Of a stretch of DNA of 64,000 nucleotides, positions 16,314 through 24,683 are shown piece after piece. Every line of letters begins with the position of its first letter. Within the stretch, counting starts at the first letter, position 1. Made by a program: the position numbers and the translations under genes. The DNA is taken from positions 95,341-159,340 of the forward strand of contig JAHEBA010000001.1 in NCBI GenBank assembly GCA_024642465.1, written 5' to 3'. The notes under the pieces are model-generated. The model had not been told where the DNA came from and did no database searches. It was given only the letters and a program-made list of their open reading frames with translations. The stretch is from Alphaproteobacteria bacterium (lineage in GTDB: Bacteria > Pseudomonadota > Alphaproteobacteria > Rhizobiales > Aestuariivirgaceae).

Positions 16314-17126
16314 ATGTCGGACAGGTTCGCCGGCTTCACAGGGGACATCCCCCACTACTATGACGCAGGTCTCGGCCCCAACATCTTCGTGGATTTCGCT
16401 GACAGGTTGGTCTCTGCCGCGTGCGATGGCCCGGCGTCAAACTTCATCGAACTGGCCGCCGGTACCGGTATTGTGAGCCGGAAATTGCGGGACAGGATGC
16501 ATCCCGATGCCTCGCTGCTGGTTACCGATCTCAACGCTCCGATGCTCGAAGTGGCCAAGCAAAAGTTCTCCGAGGGAGAAAATATCGATTTTGCACTGGC
16601 GAATGCCATGGACCTCGCATTCGATGGCACTGAATTTGACCTCATGGTATGCTAGTTTGGAGTCATGTTCTTTCCCGATAAGCGCGCTTCTTTCCGTGAG
16701 GCCGCACGCGTCATCAAGCCCGGCGGGCGCTACGTGTTCAACGTGTTCAGCGAAATGCAGAAGAACCCATACTCACAGATTGCCTATGGCGTTCCGGCAC
16801 GGTTCTTTCCCAACGATCCGCCGGGTTTCTACAAGGTTCCGTTTCGCTATGGCGATCCGGGTATCGTCGGTGACGACCTGAAGGCCGCTGGATGGCACGA
16901 CGTCAAGTACGACGCTATCCGCCTGAACAAGAAGATCGCCGATCCCGAGGGCTTTGCCAGAGGAATCGTTTACGGCAATCCGTTGATAGATGAAATCAGG
17001 ACGCGGGGCAGCGTGGACCCCGAGACTATCACTGCCGCAGTGCTTGATGCACTCAAGGCGACATTTGGCCCAAGAGACATAACCATGCCGCTGGAGGCAA
17101 CCATCTTTACCTGCGCCGCAACCTAG
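16314..17126 (+). pseudogene. Class I SAM methyltransferase interrupted by an in-frame amber codon
   Basis: Two ORFs in the same frame together form one complete ~270-residue methyltransferase. The first (FIELAAGTGIVSRKL, VTDLNAPM, FDGTEFDLMVC) ends at a TAG, and the reading continues with FGVMFFPDKRASFREAA and VIKPGGRYVFNVF. The stop sits exactly where the upstream paralogue has Gln (SQFGMMFF), so CAG to TAG is the simplest explanation. It starts 12 bases after the previous gene, probably co-transcribed. It is either a recent pseudogene or a sequencing error. Translation as pyrrolysine is unlikely. Confidence 0.85.
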
Positions 17127-17145
17127 AGCACGGAAACTGCGCCGC

Positions 17146-17538
17146 TCACCACTGACCCTTGCGGAACTCGCCTCCGGCAATCTCGTAGTAGTCGCCGGCG
17201 AAGTCGCAGAAGATGTGACCGGCGAGCTTCTTGCCCAGCGGCCCGTCGATGCAGCCTGCCGCAATAGCGGTGTAGGTGCGTTCCGGCCCCTTCCAGAACA
17301 GGGTGGAGCCGCAACGCGAGCAGAAGCCGCGCTTGTTGCCGGGCGAAGATTCATACCAGGCGAGCGTGTCTGACGAGATGAGCCTGAGGTTGACATCCTC
17401 TGCCGCCGTGGCGCTCATGTAGTTGCCGGTGGTCTTGCGGCACTGGATGCAATGGCACGCCACCACGTCGCGCATCTGGCCATTGACTTCGAAGGCAACG
17501 CCGCCGCAAAGGCAGCTTCCCTTGTAATGTTCGCTCAT
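17146..17538 (-). CDS. GFA family (glutathione-dependent formaldehyde-activating-like) zinc protein
   Basis: 130 residues. I start at MSEHYKGSCLCGGVAFEV, since the longer ORF-track version runs into the previous gene. The zinc cysteines are visible: SCLCGG, ACHCIQCRKTTG and FCSRCGSTLFW. The GFA fold was named for formaldehyde-glutathione adduct formation, though many members do other things. The ATG overlaps the upstream homocysteine-methyltransferase-like stop (ATGA), making it the last gene of the mttB1 unit. A one-carbon context makes formaldehyde handling more plausible than usual, but this is inference. Confidence 0.85.
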   Translation of the reverse strand: MSEHYKGSCLCGGVAFEVNGQMRDVVACHCIQCRKTTGNYMSATAAEDVNLRLISSDTLAWYESSPGNKRGFCSRCGSTLFWKGPERTYTAIAAGCIDGPLGKKLAGHIFCDFAGDYYEIAGGEFRKGQW

Positions 17539-18446
17539 GCAGCGAGGTCCTTCGACAAGGCGGTGATATGATCCGGGTTGATGCCGCAGCAGCCGCCGAT
17601 GATCTGTGCTTCCGCCGCCCGCCAGCTTCTGGCTGCTTCGGCAAACTCGGCCGGGTCCACGTCGACGAACTCCCAGTCGGGCATGCGGAACTCGCCCGCT
17701 TCCGGATAGGTGCCAACGATGCCGGACCAGTTGTCCTTGATGACGTCGATCGCTTCCAGAATGGTGTCGATGGGCGAGTGCATCACCAGGCACGCCTCCG
17801 GCTTGCGTGCCGTCAGCGTCTTGACCAGTGCGCCCAACTCTTCTTCCGGGTGATTGACCCCGCTCAAGCCCCCCTTGGCATTGCGCTCGACGGCAATGCC
17901 AACCCACACCGGCAGGCCGGTGTCCATGGCGGCGTCAGTGGCCCAGGCCGAGAACTTGCTGTCGCGCATCATCTCCAGAACGATCAGGTCGGCACCGCAT
18001 GCTTTCAGGTTTTCCGCCTTCTGCCGGTAGAGCGCACGCATCTCCGCCTCGTCATAGGCGATGCCCGCATCGAACCTGTCGGTGCCGGCCTTGTGCGGAC
18101 GCATGACCGAGATCGAGCCTGCCACCGCAACCGGCCGCGAGGCTGCGTCGGCTGCCGCACTGGCCACGCGCATGGCGGCGGTGTCCACCTCGATCAGGTC
18201 GGTCCGGCCACGGGCATGGAACATCAGCGGCGAAGAGGCGTAGGTGTTGGCGGTTACAACGTCAGCGCCGGCGGCGATGTAATCGTCGTGCACGGCGCGG
18301 ACGACGTCAGGGTGAGTAAGGTTGGCTTCCGCGCACCACACATCGGAGTCCATCTTCACGCCGCGGCGCTGGATGTCGGTGCCGGTGCCGCCGTCGAGGA
18401 TAACGAGGCCGCCAGCATCGAGTTTTTTGCGGATATGGTCGTACAT
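17535..18446 (-). CDS. Homocysteine S-methyltransferase-like protein 2 (atypical zinc site)
   Basis: 303 residues of the homocysteine-methyltransferase barrel: VILDGGTGTDIQRRG at the start, DVVTANTYASSP, and IIGGCCGINPDH with C286/C287. The usual first zinc cysteine motif (like NCTSP) reads LVMHSP here, with Met in the expected Cys place. A Cys lies three residues earlier (C219). Zinc binding may therefore be altered. It lacks the Arg/Gly tail of the other BHMT-like protein. It lies between the ferredoxin-like protein and the GFA gene in the mttB1 operon, so it may accept methyl from another donor or act on another thiol. Confidence 0.78.
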   Translation of the reverse strand: MYDHIRKKLDAGGLVILDGGTGTDIQRRGVKMDSDVWCAEANLTHPDVVRAVHDDYIAAGADVVTANTYASSPLMFHARGRTDLIEVDTAAMRVASAAADAASRPVAVAGSISVMRPHKAGTDRFDAGIAYDEAEMRALYRQKAENLKACGADLIVLEMMRDSKFSAWATDAAMDTGLPVWVGIAVERNAKGGLSGVNHPEEELGALVKTLTARKPEACLVMHSPIDTILEAIDVIKDNWSGIVGTYPEAGEFRMPDWEFVDVDPAEFAEAARSWRAAEAQIIGGCCGINPDHITALSKDLAA

Positions 18447-18465
18447 TTGAGGTGCAAGCCTTTCG

Positions 18466-19137
18466 TCAATAAAACTGTTCCGGGTCCACGCCGCGCGCTT
18501 GCATGAAAGCGACCATGTGGAAGCGCATCTGGCCGGGCGCGTAGCGATAGCCGGGCGTCACCGGGCATGCAAGCCGCGCAAGGCAGGTCCGGTCACGGCA
18601 GGGTGCGCCCTGGGGTGAGCCGAGATGGGAGGCGCACACAGCTACGTCGTAGGATGTGCCGCTGAAGGCGCCTACGGGGCAGGCTGTGAGGCATGGCTTT
18701 GCCTCGCAGGTCTCGCACGGAGATGAGCCTGGGGCAGGGGCGGGGATGGCGAATTCATCGTCAAAGATGAAGGCGGCGCGGAAGGCATGCCATAGGCCGA
18801 AATCCGTCCGGATGTTCAGACCCAGCGGTGAGGTGAACCCGGCGTTGGTCGCCTTTGCCCAGCGCAGGAAGGGTGGGTGCGGCACATCGAACGGGAACAC
18901 CGCCCGTGCACCGAGTTGTTCCGCCAATGGCGACAGCACATCGCGCGTCCAGTCATTCATCGTGTCCCGAGCCGGGTCGCGCTCGGCGGCAAACCGTTCG
19001 AACATCGCAGGTCCGGCATTGCCAACCAGCAGCATCGTCTGGCCACCGAAATCTTCATCGCTGCCGGCAGCCAGCCAGCCGAGCGGCTCGAATGAAGCCG
19101 CCCGGACCGCCGTTTCGATATGGCCTGCGTCAGGCAA
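18466..19137 (-). CDS. Ferredoxin-like protein with two Fe-S motifs (QueG-like C-terminal domain)
   Basis: 223 residues. The C-terminal third has two cysteine sets, CETCEAKPCLTACPVGAF and CRDRTCLARLACPV with VCASHL, similar to the double [4Fe-4S] domain of epoxyqueuosine reductase. The N-terminal part (GQTMLLVGNAGPAMFERF) is unassigned. It overlaps the mttB1 stop by eight bases, so it is translated with it. Corrinoid systems need a low-potential electron donor to rescue oxidised cob(II)alamin. This protein is a good candidate donor to the RACo-like activator, by context only. Confidence 0.75.
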   Translation of the reverse strand: MPDAGHIETAVRAASFEPLGWLAAGSDEDFGGQTMLLVGNAGPAMFERFAAERDPARDTMNDWTRDVLSPLAEQLGARAVFPFDVPHPPFLRWAKATNAGFTSPLGLNIRTDFGLWHAFRAAFIFDDEFAIPAPAPGSSPCETCEAKPCLTACPVGAFSGTSYDVAVCASHLGSPQGAPCRDRTCLARLACPVTPGYRYAPGQMRFHMVAFMQARGVDPEQFY

Positions 19138-20707
19138 ACCGCTTGTGACCGGGCTGCATCAGTGCCCGGTCCAGCTTGATGTCGTGGTTGGCACGGATCA
19201 CGTCGTCGATCTCGCGCGGCAGGTAGTCAGGGAAATAGCCCGACAGCACCTTGATCTTGCGCTTGGTCGCCTGTTCGATCAGGTCGGGCTTGCCGGCTTC
19301 GGCCCATTCCTTGGGGCTCATCCGGTTGCCTACATCCGGATAGATGTATTCCTTCTGCATCAGGTCGAGCGTCTGGCCGGAGCCGAGATAATGGCCGGGC
19401 CCGCTGAGGCAAACATCGGCGATCACCTCTGTTGACAGCGTCTCGTCGTTGACCTCAATGCCGCGTACGTTGCGGTTCACCGCGCCCAGCATGTCGTTGT
19501 CGATGAACAGAGTTTCGAGGCAGAAGCCAAGCAGCGAGGCGTGCATGCCAGCGGCTTCGTACAACAGGTTGACGCCCGACATGGCGGTCAGCGCGGCGTT
19601 CACGCCATGCTCGCAACCTGCCTGCATGTCCGGCAGCTTGGAGTCGGCCATGCCGGCGGCGGAGCCGGTTGGCAGATCGTAATATTGCCCCATCTGCGCG
19701 CAAGCTGCGGAAATCAGCGCCTGCTCGCCCGACCCGCCCGACATGGCGCCGGTGCGCAGGTCAGACACGAACGGCCATGGACCCCAGATCGCCTTTGCGC
19801 CCGGCACCAGCGCATTGACGTAGGCCAGGCCCGCCAGGCACTCCGCCACCGCCTGCACGACGGTGCCTGCCAGCGCGGCAGGTGAGGTGGCGCCAGCCTG
19901 CGCAGCCGACAGCAGCAGCACCGGCATGCCGCCGTGCACCGCAACTTCAAGGCAGCGGCAGGCGTCCTCGGCCCACTTCATTGGCGGCACCACGAAGCAG
20001 TTGGACTGGCTGACGAACGGACGTTCGCGCCACTTGTCTTCGCCGCCCGCCACCACGTGCAGCATTTCAAGGCATTCGCGCACGTGGTCCGGATCGACCA
20101 TCGAGGTGCCGACATGCTTGGATGTCCCGGCAATGCAGGCATAGAGCGTGTTCACGTCAAGGTCGCGCGGGGCTTCCATGTCGCGCGCCACCACCGGGCG
20201 CTGGTAGAAGTGGATGTGCTCGCAGGTATCGACGATGCGGGCCGCGTCGTACAGATCCACCAGCAGCGAGTCGCGGTAGGTTTCGGTCTTCGGCTCAACG
20301 ATGTGCACGGCAGCGCCTGCCGTGCCGAAGTGCACCTTGGAGCCCCATGGCTCCAGGTCGTGCTTCGGGTCGCGGGCATAGAGTGGGAAGCGCCGGGCGC
20401 AGATGGACAGCGTGTCCTCGATGAGCGCGCGCGGAAACCGCAGCCGGCCGTCATCGCCAAGCGTGCATCCCTTGGCCGTCAGCACCTCGACGCACGACGG
20501 GATCGAGTTGGCCATGCCGACCTTCTCCAGAATGTCGAGCGCGGCGTGGTGGATCTTCTCGAGGTCGGCGTCCTTCAGCGGCTTGTACTGACCGGCAGGA
20601 AGACCGGGACGGACCGGACTTGCATCGCGCGGAATGGCCTGGGACCGGATGGCCTTGCGGGCGTCGCGGCCACCGCGGCGGCGGGAGAGTTCTTCAACAG
20701 CAGACAT
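19130..20707 (-). CDS. MttB-family methyltransferase 1 (pyrrolysine-free)
   Basis: 525 residues, first gene of a four-gene unit. It belongs to the trimethylamine methyltransferase superfamily: LEKIHHAALDILEKVGM, KHDLEPWGSKVHFGTAGAA, SGGSGEQALISAACAQMGQ and LSGPGHYLGSGQTLDLMQKE. The frame is open throughout, so no amber/pyrrolysine is used. Such homologues demethylate glycine betaine, proline betaine, carnitine and related quaternary amines onto a corrinoid protein. It groups with mttB4 (shared SGGSGEQA, IDNDMLG). A basic N-terminal segment (SRRRGGRDARKAIR) precedes the barrel. The actual substrate is unknown. It is divergent from the LysR gene. Confidence 0.88.
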   Translation of the reverse strand: MSAVEELSRRRGGRDARKAIRSQAIPRDASPVRPGLPAGQYKPLKDADLEKIHHAALDILEKVGMANSIPSCVEVLTAKGCTLGDDGRLRFPRALIEDTLSICARRFPLYARDPKHDLEPWGSKVHFGTAGAAVHIVEPKTETYRDSLLVDLYDAARIVDTCEHIHFYQRPVVARDMEAPRDLDVNTLYACIAGTSKHVGTSMVDPDHVRECLEMLHVVAGGEDKWRERPFVSQSNCFVVPPMKWAEDACRCLEVAVHGGMPVLLLSAAQAGATSPAALAGTVVQAVAECLAGLAYVNALVPGAKAIWGPWPFVSDLRTGAMSGGSGEQALISAACAQMGQYYDLPTGSAAGMADSKLPDMQAGCEHGVNAALTAMSGVNLLYEAAGMHASLLGFCLETLFIDNDMLGAVNRNVRGIEVNDETLSTEVIADVCLSGPGHYLGSGQTLDLMQKEYIYPDVGNRMSPKEWAEAGKPDLIEQATKRKIKVLSGYFPDYLPREIDDVIRANHDIKLDRALMQPGHKRFA

Positions 20708-20773
20708 CGGCGCAAATGCCTCCTCAAGCGGGCCTTATCATATGCCGGACACACTGCCTTTGCAGCCGGTTTT

Positions 20774-20816
20774 TGAAAAGCGCATAGTTTTCATATATGG
20801 GTGAGATAAACTCACC
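20774..20816. promoter_or_regulatory. Two inverted repeats in the lysR / mttB1 divergent spacer
   Basis: TGAAAA-N8-TTTTCA is followed seven bases later by GGTGAG-ATAAA-CTCACC, a perfect 17-base dyad. They lie about midway in the ~200-base spacer between the divergent genes. LysR regulators usually bind such dyads in divergent promoters, so these are candidate operators for both mttB1 and the lysR-mttB2 unit. Confidence 0.5.
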
Positions 20817-20904
20817 AATTTGCGGCATGTTTTCTGGTGAATGGACTGGAAAGGCCAGAATTTCCATGTTAATTAGCCGATTGCTTCCATAGGGGTGAAT
20901 TATC

Positions 20905-21849
20905 TTGGCCAGACGAAACATGCCGCCGCTGCGTGCGCTGACCGCCTTCGAGGCGGCTGCACGGCTGGGCAGTTTCCGCAAGGCGGCCGACGAACTCGGC
21001 ATCACCCGTTCGGCCATTTCCCACCAGATCAAGGCGCTCGAGGACATTCTCGGCGTGGACCTGTTCTCGCGCGACGGCAAGCGAGCCGAACTGACTGGGC
21101 CGGGTCAGGTTTACTATCCGGCAGTGCGCGAAGCGTTCGACCAGATCGAAAGCCAGACCCAGGTGATCCGCCCACGCGCCTCCGAGAATGAGCTGACGGT
21201 GCAGGTTTACGTAACTGTGGCGATGAAATGGCTGCTGCCGCGCCTGCACGATTTCGAACGCCGCTACCCCAACATGAAGGTGCGCCTGTCCACCTCCTAT
21301 TTTCACTGGGACTACGACCCGGACAATGCCGATGTCGGCATCATCCTGGCTCGCAATCGTGACGGCGATCACCACTATTCGAATCTGTTCCGCTCGCAGT
21401 TGCGGCCGGTGTGCTCACCGGAATACCTCGCCGGTTCCGCCCCGATGGATCGGCCCGAGGATCTTGCGAACCACAAGCTGCTCTATGTGTTCTCCGGCGA
21501 GGAGGACTGGCGGTTGTGGCTGAAGGCAGCCGGCCTCAACGACGTGAAGCTGTCGAGCGCGCTTGCCTTCGACAGCTATCTGCTGGCCCAGGAGGCGGCG
21601 GTGGCGGGGCAGGGCGTTGCCATGACCATCGGCCCGTTTGCCCGCGAGGAACTCGCCGGCGGCCGGCTGGTGCATCCGTTCGACCTTGCCGTGCCGCACC
21701 GGCACTGGTGGGCGTTCGCCTGCAAGTCGGCAGACAAGCTGTTGCCCAAGGTGAAGCTGTTCCATGACTGGGTGCTTGAGCAGGTGGATCAGGACAACGA
21801 AATAGAAGCCGGCGCGAGCAGGGCACAGCTGGAGAAAGTTGGAACATGA
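20905..21849 (+). CDS. LysR-family transcriptional regulator (GcvA-like)
   Basis: 314 residues from a TTG start. AGGGG lies nine bases before this TTG, whereas the in-frame ATG five codons later is too far from it. The LysR HTH is clear (LTAFEAAARLGSFRKAADELGITRSAISHQI), and the rest is the two-lobed effector domain with GcvA-like features. The final four bases overlap the mttB2 ATG (ATGA). It faces mttB1, so it probably controls both MttB units in response to a methylated substrate or product. Confidence 0.9.
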   Translation: MARRNMPPLRALTAFEAAARLGSFRKAADELGITRSAISHQIKALEDILGVDLFSRDGKRAELTGPGQVYYPAVREAFDQIESQTQVIRPRASENELTVQVYVTVAMKWLLPRLHDFERRYPNMKVRLSTSYFHWDYDPDNADVGIILARNRDGDHHYSNLFRSQLRPVCSPEYLAGSAPMDRPEDLANHKLLYVFSGEEDWRLWLKAAGLNDVKLSSALAFDSYLLAQEAAVAGQGVAMTIGPFAREELAGGRLVHPFDLAVPHRHWWAFACKSADKLLPKVKLFHDWVLEQVDQDNEIEAGASRAQLEKVGT

Positions 21850-23408
21850 CGGACGTAGCTGTTGACGAACAACGCCGCACCCGCCGCCGTGAAGGTGGTG
21901 GCCGCCGGGATGCCGGCGGTGCCGCAGAAGGGATTGGCCAGCAACCTGCAGGCCAGGCCCGCCTTGGCTTCGAGCCGACCCGTTATGTGAGCGACGACCA
22001 GCTTGAGGCAATCCACCTCGCATCGCTTGAGGTGTTGCAGGAGATCGGCGTCGAGGTGATGCTGTCCGAGGCGCGCGACATCTACCGGGCCGCTGGCGGC
22101 AGCGTCGATGGTGAGCGCGTGCGCATTCCCGCCGGTGTCATCAAGGCCGCCATTGCCACGGTGCCCGCCGCGTTCGATTTCCACGCCCGCAACCCGGAAC
22201 GCGCCCTGCGCATCGGTGATGGCTACCTGGCCTTCGGCACTGTGGGTTCCGCCCCCAACGCATCTGACTTCGTCAATGGCCGCCGGCCCGGCAACCTGGA
22301 AGACTATCGCGGCTTCCTGAAGCTGGCCCAGAGCTTCAACTGCATCGACTTCGTTTCAGGCTATCCGGTGGAGCCGATCGACGTGCATGCCTCGGTGCGC
22401 CACCTGGTAGCGCTCAAGGACATGGCGCTGCTGACCGACAAGCCGTTCCATGCCTACTCGCTCGGCACCGAGCGCATCCTCGACGGCATCGAGATTGCCC
22501 GCATCGCCCGCGGCGTGAGCCGTGAGCAGTTCGAGACGGAACCATCGCTGTTCAGCATCATCAATACCAACTCGCCGCTGAAGATGGACATACCCATGTT
22601 GCAGGGCGTGATCGAGATGGCGCGGGCAGGACAGATCGTGTGCGTGACGCCGTTCACGCTGGCAGGTGCCATGGCCCCGGTCACGGTGGCCGGTGCGCTG
22701 GTACAGCAGAACGCGGAAGCCCTTGCCGGCATCGCTCTGACCCAGCTGGTGCGGCCCGGCGCTCCCGTCATCTATGGCGGCTTCACCTCCAACGTCGACA
22801 TGAAGTCCGGCGCACCCGCATTCGGCACGCCGGAGTACATGAAGGCAGCCATCGTCGGCGGCCAGTTGGCAAGGCGCTACAAGGTTCCTTACCGGACTTC
22901 CAATACCTGCGCCGCCAACGCACTGGATGCACAGGCAGCCTATGAAAGCGTGTTCTCGCTTTGGGGCGTGGCCCAGGGCGGCGGCAACCTCGTCATGCAT
23001 GGCGCGGGCTGGATGGAAGGCGGCCTCGTCGCAAGCTTCGAGAAGTTCGTGCTCGACTGCGACCTGATTCAAATGGTCAAAGCCTTCCTGCAACCGCTTG
23101 ATTTCACTCGCGATGCGCTGGGTCTTGAAGCAATGAAGGAAGTCGGCCCCGGCGGTCACTTCTTCGGCTGTGCCCACACCATGGCGCGGTACGAGACGGC
23201 CTTCTACGCGCCGATCCTGTCGGATTGGCGCAACTTCGAGCAGTGGCAGCAGGCTGGTTCGCCGCAAGCGAGCGACAAGGCGCACAAGGTCATGCGTCAG
23301 GTGCTGGATGCCTACAAGGCGCCGTCGATCGACCCGGCGGTTGCCGAGGAACTCGAGGCCTTTGTCGCCCGGCGCACCGAAGAAGGCGGCGCCCCTACGG
23401 ACTTCTGA
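21846..23408 (+). CDS. MttB-family methyltransferase 2 (pyrrolysine-free) with Arg/Gly N-terminal tag
   Basis: 520 residues. The barrel starts near residue 45 (EAIHLASLEVLQEIGVEV). Signature stretches are HARNPERALRIGDGYLAFG, PFTLAGAMAPVTVAGAL, RPGAPVIYGGF and EVGPGGHFFGCAHTM. No amber codon is present. Residues ~8-40 are a low-complexity Arg/Gly extension (QRRTRRREGGGRRD, then GGAAEG) absent from typical MttB/MtgB proteins. Translation is coupled to the LysR gene by overlap. It is closest to mttB3. It should move a methyl group from a quaternary amine to the corrinoid protein; the substrate is unknown. Confidence 0.88.
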   Translation: MTDVAVDEQRRTRRREGGGRRDAGGAAEGIGQQPAGQARLGFEPTRYVSDDQLEAIHLASLEVLQEIGVEVMLSEARDIYRAAGGSVDGERVRIPAGVIKAAIATVPAAFDFHARNPERALRIGDGYLAFGTVGSAPNASDFVNGRRPGNLEDYRGFLKLAQSFNCIDFVSGYPVEPIDVHASVRHLVALKDMALLTDKPFHAYSLGTERILDGIEIARIARGVSREQFETEPSLFSIINTNSPLKMDIPMLQGVIEMARAGQIVCVTPFTLAGAMAPVTVAGALVQQNAEALAGIALTQLVRPGAPVIYGGFTSNVDMKSGAPAFGTPEYMKAAIVGGQLARRYKVPYRTSNTCAANALDAQAAYESVFSLWGVAQGGGNLVMHGAGWMEGGLVASFEKFVLDCDLIQMVKAFLQPLDFTRDALGLEAMKEVGPGGHFFGCAHTMARYETAFYAPILSDWRNFEQWQQAGSPQASDKAHKVMRQVLDAYKAPSIDPAVAEELEAFVARRTEEGGAPTDF

Positions 23409-23423
23409 CCGGGGCTCCACGGT

Positions 23424-23849
23424 TTGGATCTTGTAACGCTGTTCGCCTCGGCCCTCGTTGCCGCCACCATCTTTCCGGCCCAGTCGGAAGGGGTGCTGCT
23501 GTATCTGCAGACACAGGGTGACCGGCCATGGCTGTTGCTGCTGGCGGTGGCGAGCCTGGGCAACACGCTCGGCTCGTGCGTGAACTGGCTGGTGGGCCGG
23601 TTCGCCGAGCGCCTCAGTCATTATGGCTGGTTCAGGCAGTTCGAGGCCGGGCTGGACCGGGCTCAGCACTGGTATGTGCGCTGGGGCGTGTGGTCGCTTC
23701 TGCTCAGCTGGGCGCCGTTCATCGGCGATCCGCTCACCGTGGTGGCGGGGCTGATGCGCACGCCGTTTTGGCTGTTCGTGGCCATTGTCGCCGTGGCCAA
23801 GACGGCGCGCTATGCTGCGCTCCTTTGGCTGGGCTCGGCCTGGTCCTGA
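23424..23849 (+). CDS. YqaA-like small DedA-family membrane protein
   Basis: 141 residues with about four hydrophobic segments. FPAQSEGVLLYLQTQG, LGNTLGSCVNWLVGRF and SWAPFIGDPLTVVAGLMR are the signatures of YqaA, a small SNARE-associated/DedA relative of uncertain function. It begins with TTG 15 bases after the mttB2 stop, with only a weak ribosome site, so it is probably the third gene of the lysR-mttB2 transcript. A link to methyl metabolism is not evident. Confidence 0.8.
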   Translation: MDLVTLFASALVAATIFPAQSEGVLLYLQTQGDRPWLLLLAVASLGNTLGSCVNWLVGRFAERLSHYGWFRQFEAGLDRAQHWYVRWGVWSLLLSWAPFIGDPLTVVAGLMRTPFWLFVAIVAVAKTARYAALLWLGSAWS

Positions 23850-23986
23850 CCTGCACGCATGCCGCGTGCCCCATGTGTGGCGGCGGCGTCACATGATTGC
23901 CTTGGGTTAGGCACACGGGCGCCGATGAATCGGCCAAGGCGTTGATTACCAGTTCAAGTCGGGACGGCCAACGAGGGGACGTTCCT

Positions 23987-24673
23987 ATGTGGAAAACCGC
24001 TTTCGCCGCAACTGCAATGCTTGCGGCAATCCTGCCTTCATCAATCGTGCATGCCGGCCAGAAGGGTGACTTCTGGCGCGACGCGCCTGCCTACAACTGG
24101 GCCGGGCGATATGCCGGCGCTGCGCTGGGATATGCCTGGGGCGAATCCACCCAGAATTATGACCGGGCCGGGGACCACGGCATGGCCAGCCTGGAGCCGG
24201 ATGGCATGTCCGGTTCTGTGTATGGCGGTTACAACTGGATGATGACCGGCAATTTCCTGCTCGGGCTCGAGGGCGAGCTTGGCGTACTGGGCGTGTCGCA
24301 GGGCGCGACCACGGTCTTTGACGGCCATGTCTGGAGCACCGAGTTCGGCCCCTTCATGTTAACCTTGCGCGGCAGGGCGGGATATGCCTTCGGCGACTGG
24401 CTCGTATATGGCACCGGCGGACTTGCGGTAGCGACAATAGAAGACATTTCCATCGGCAACACCCCCGGTGAAACGGCAAGAGAGGACGGCTTGAGGGCAG
24501 GATGGGTTGCCGGCGGCGGTGTCGAGTATGCCGCCAGCGACCGGTGGAGCGTTGGGGCAGAGTTTCTGCACATGGACTTCGGCCGCGAGGAGTGAGCCAG
24601 CGCCAACAACGAGCAGTACTATTTCGAGAATACACTGAACGTGTTCCGGGTCGGCGCTTCATACGCCTTCTAG
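23987..24673 (+). pseudogene. Outer-membrane beta-barrel protein interrupted by an in-frame TGA
   Basis: The signal peptide (MWKTAFAATAMLAAILP...HA) and an OmpA/Omp25-like barrel (YNWAGRYAGAALGYAWG, YGGYNWMMTG, RAGYAFGDWLVYGTGGLA) run for 202 codons to EFLHMDFGREE and then meet TGA. The same frame continues for 25 codons and ends NVFRVGASYAF-TAG. That is the canonical last beta-strand with terminal Phe needed for BAM-dependent insertion. The stop therefore removes the final strand. It could be a nonsense mutation (for example CGA or TGG to TGA), readthrough or a sequence error. I start at the ATG giving the signal peptide, not at the earlier ORF-track start. Confidence 0.82.
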
Positions 24674-24683
24674 CGGACAGGCT

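Noticed and set aside
16653-16655. In-frame TAG considered as a pyrrolysine codon
   Set aside because: The interrupted gene is a SAM methyltransferase, not an MttB/MtmB/MtbB enzyme. The paralogue has Gln at this site, no pyl genes are visible, and all four mttB frames lack internal TAG.
22356-23669. 437-residue minus-strand ORF opposite mttB2
   Set aside because: Antisense shadow of a complete MttB-family gene.
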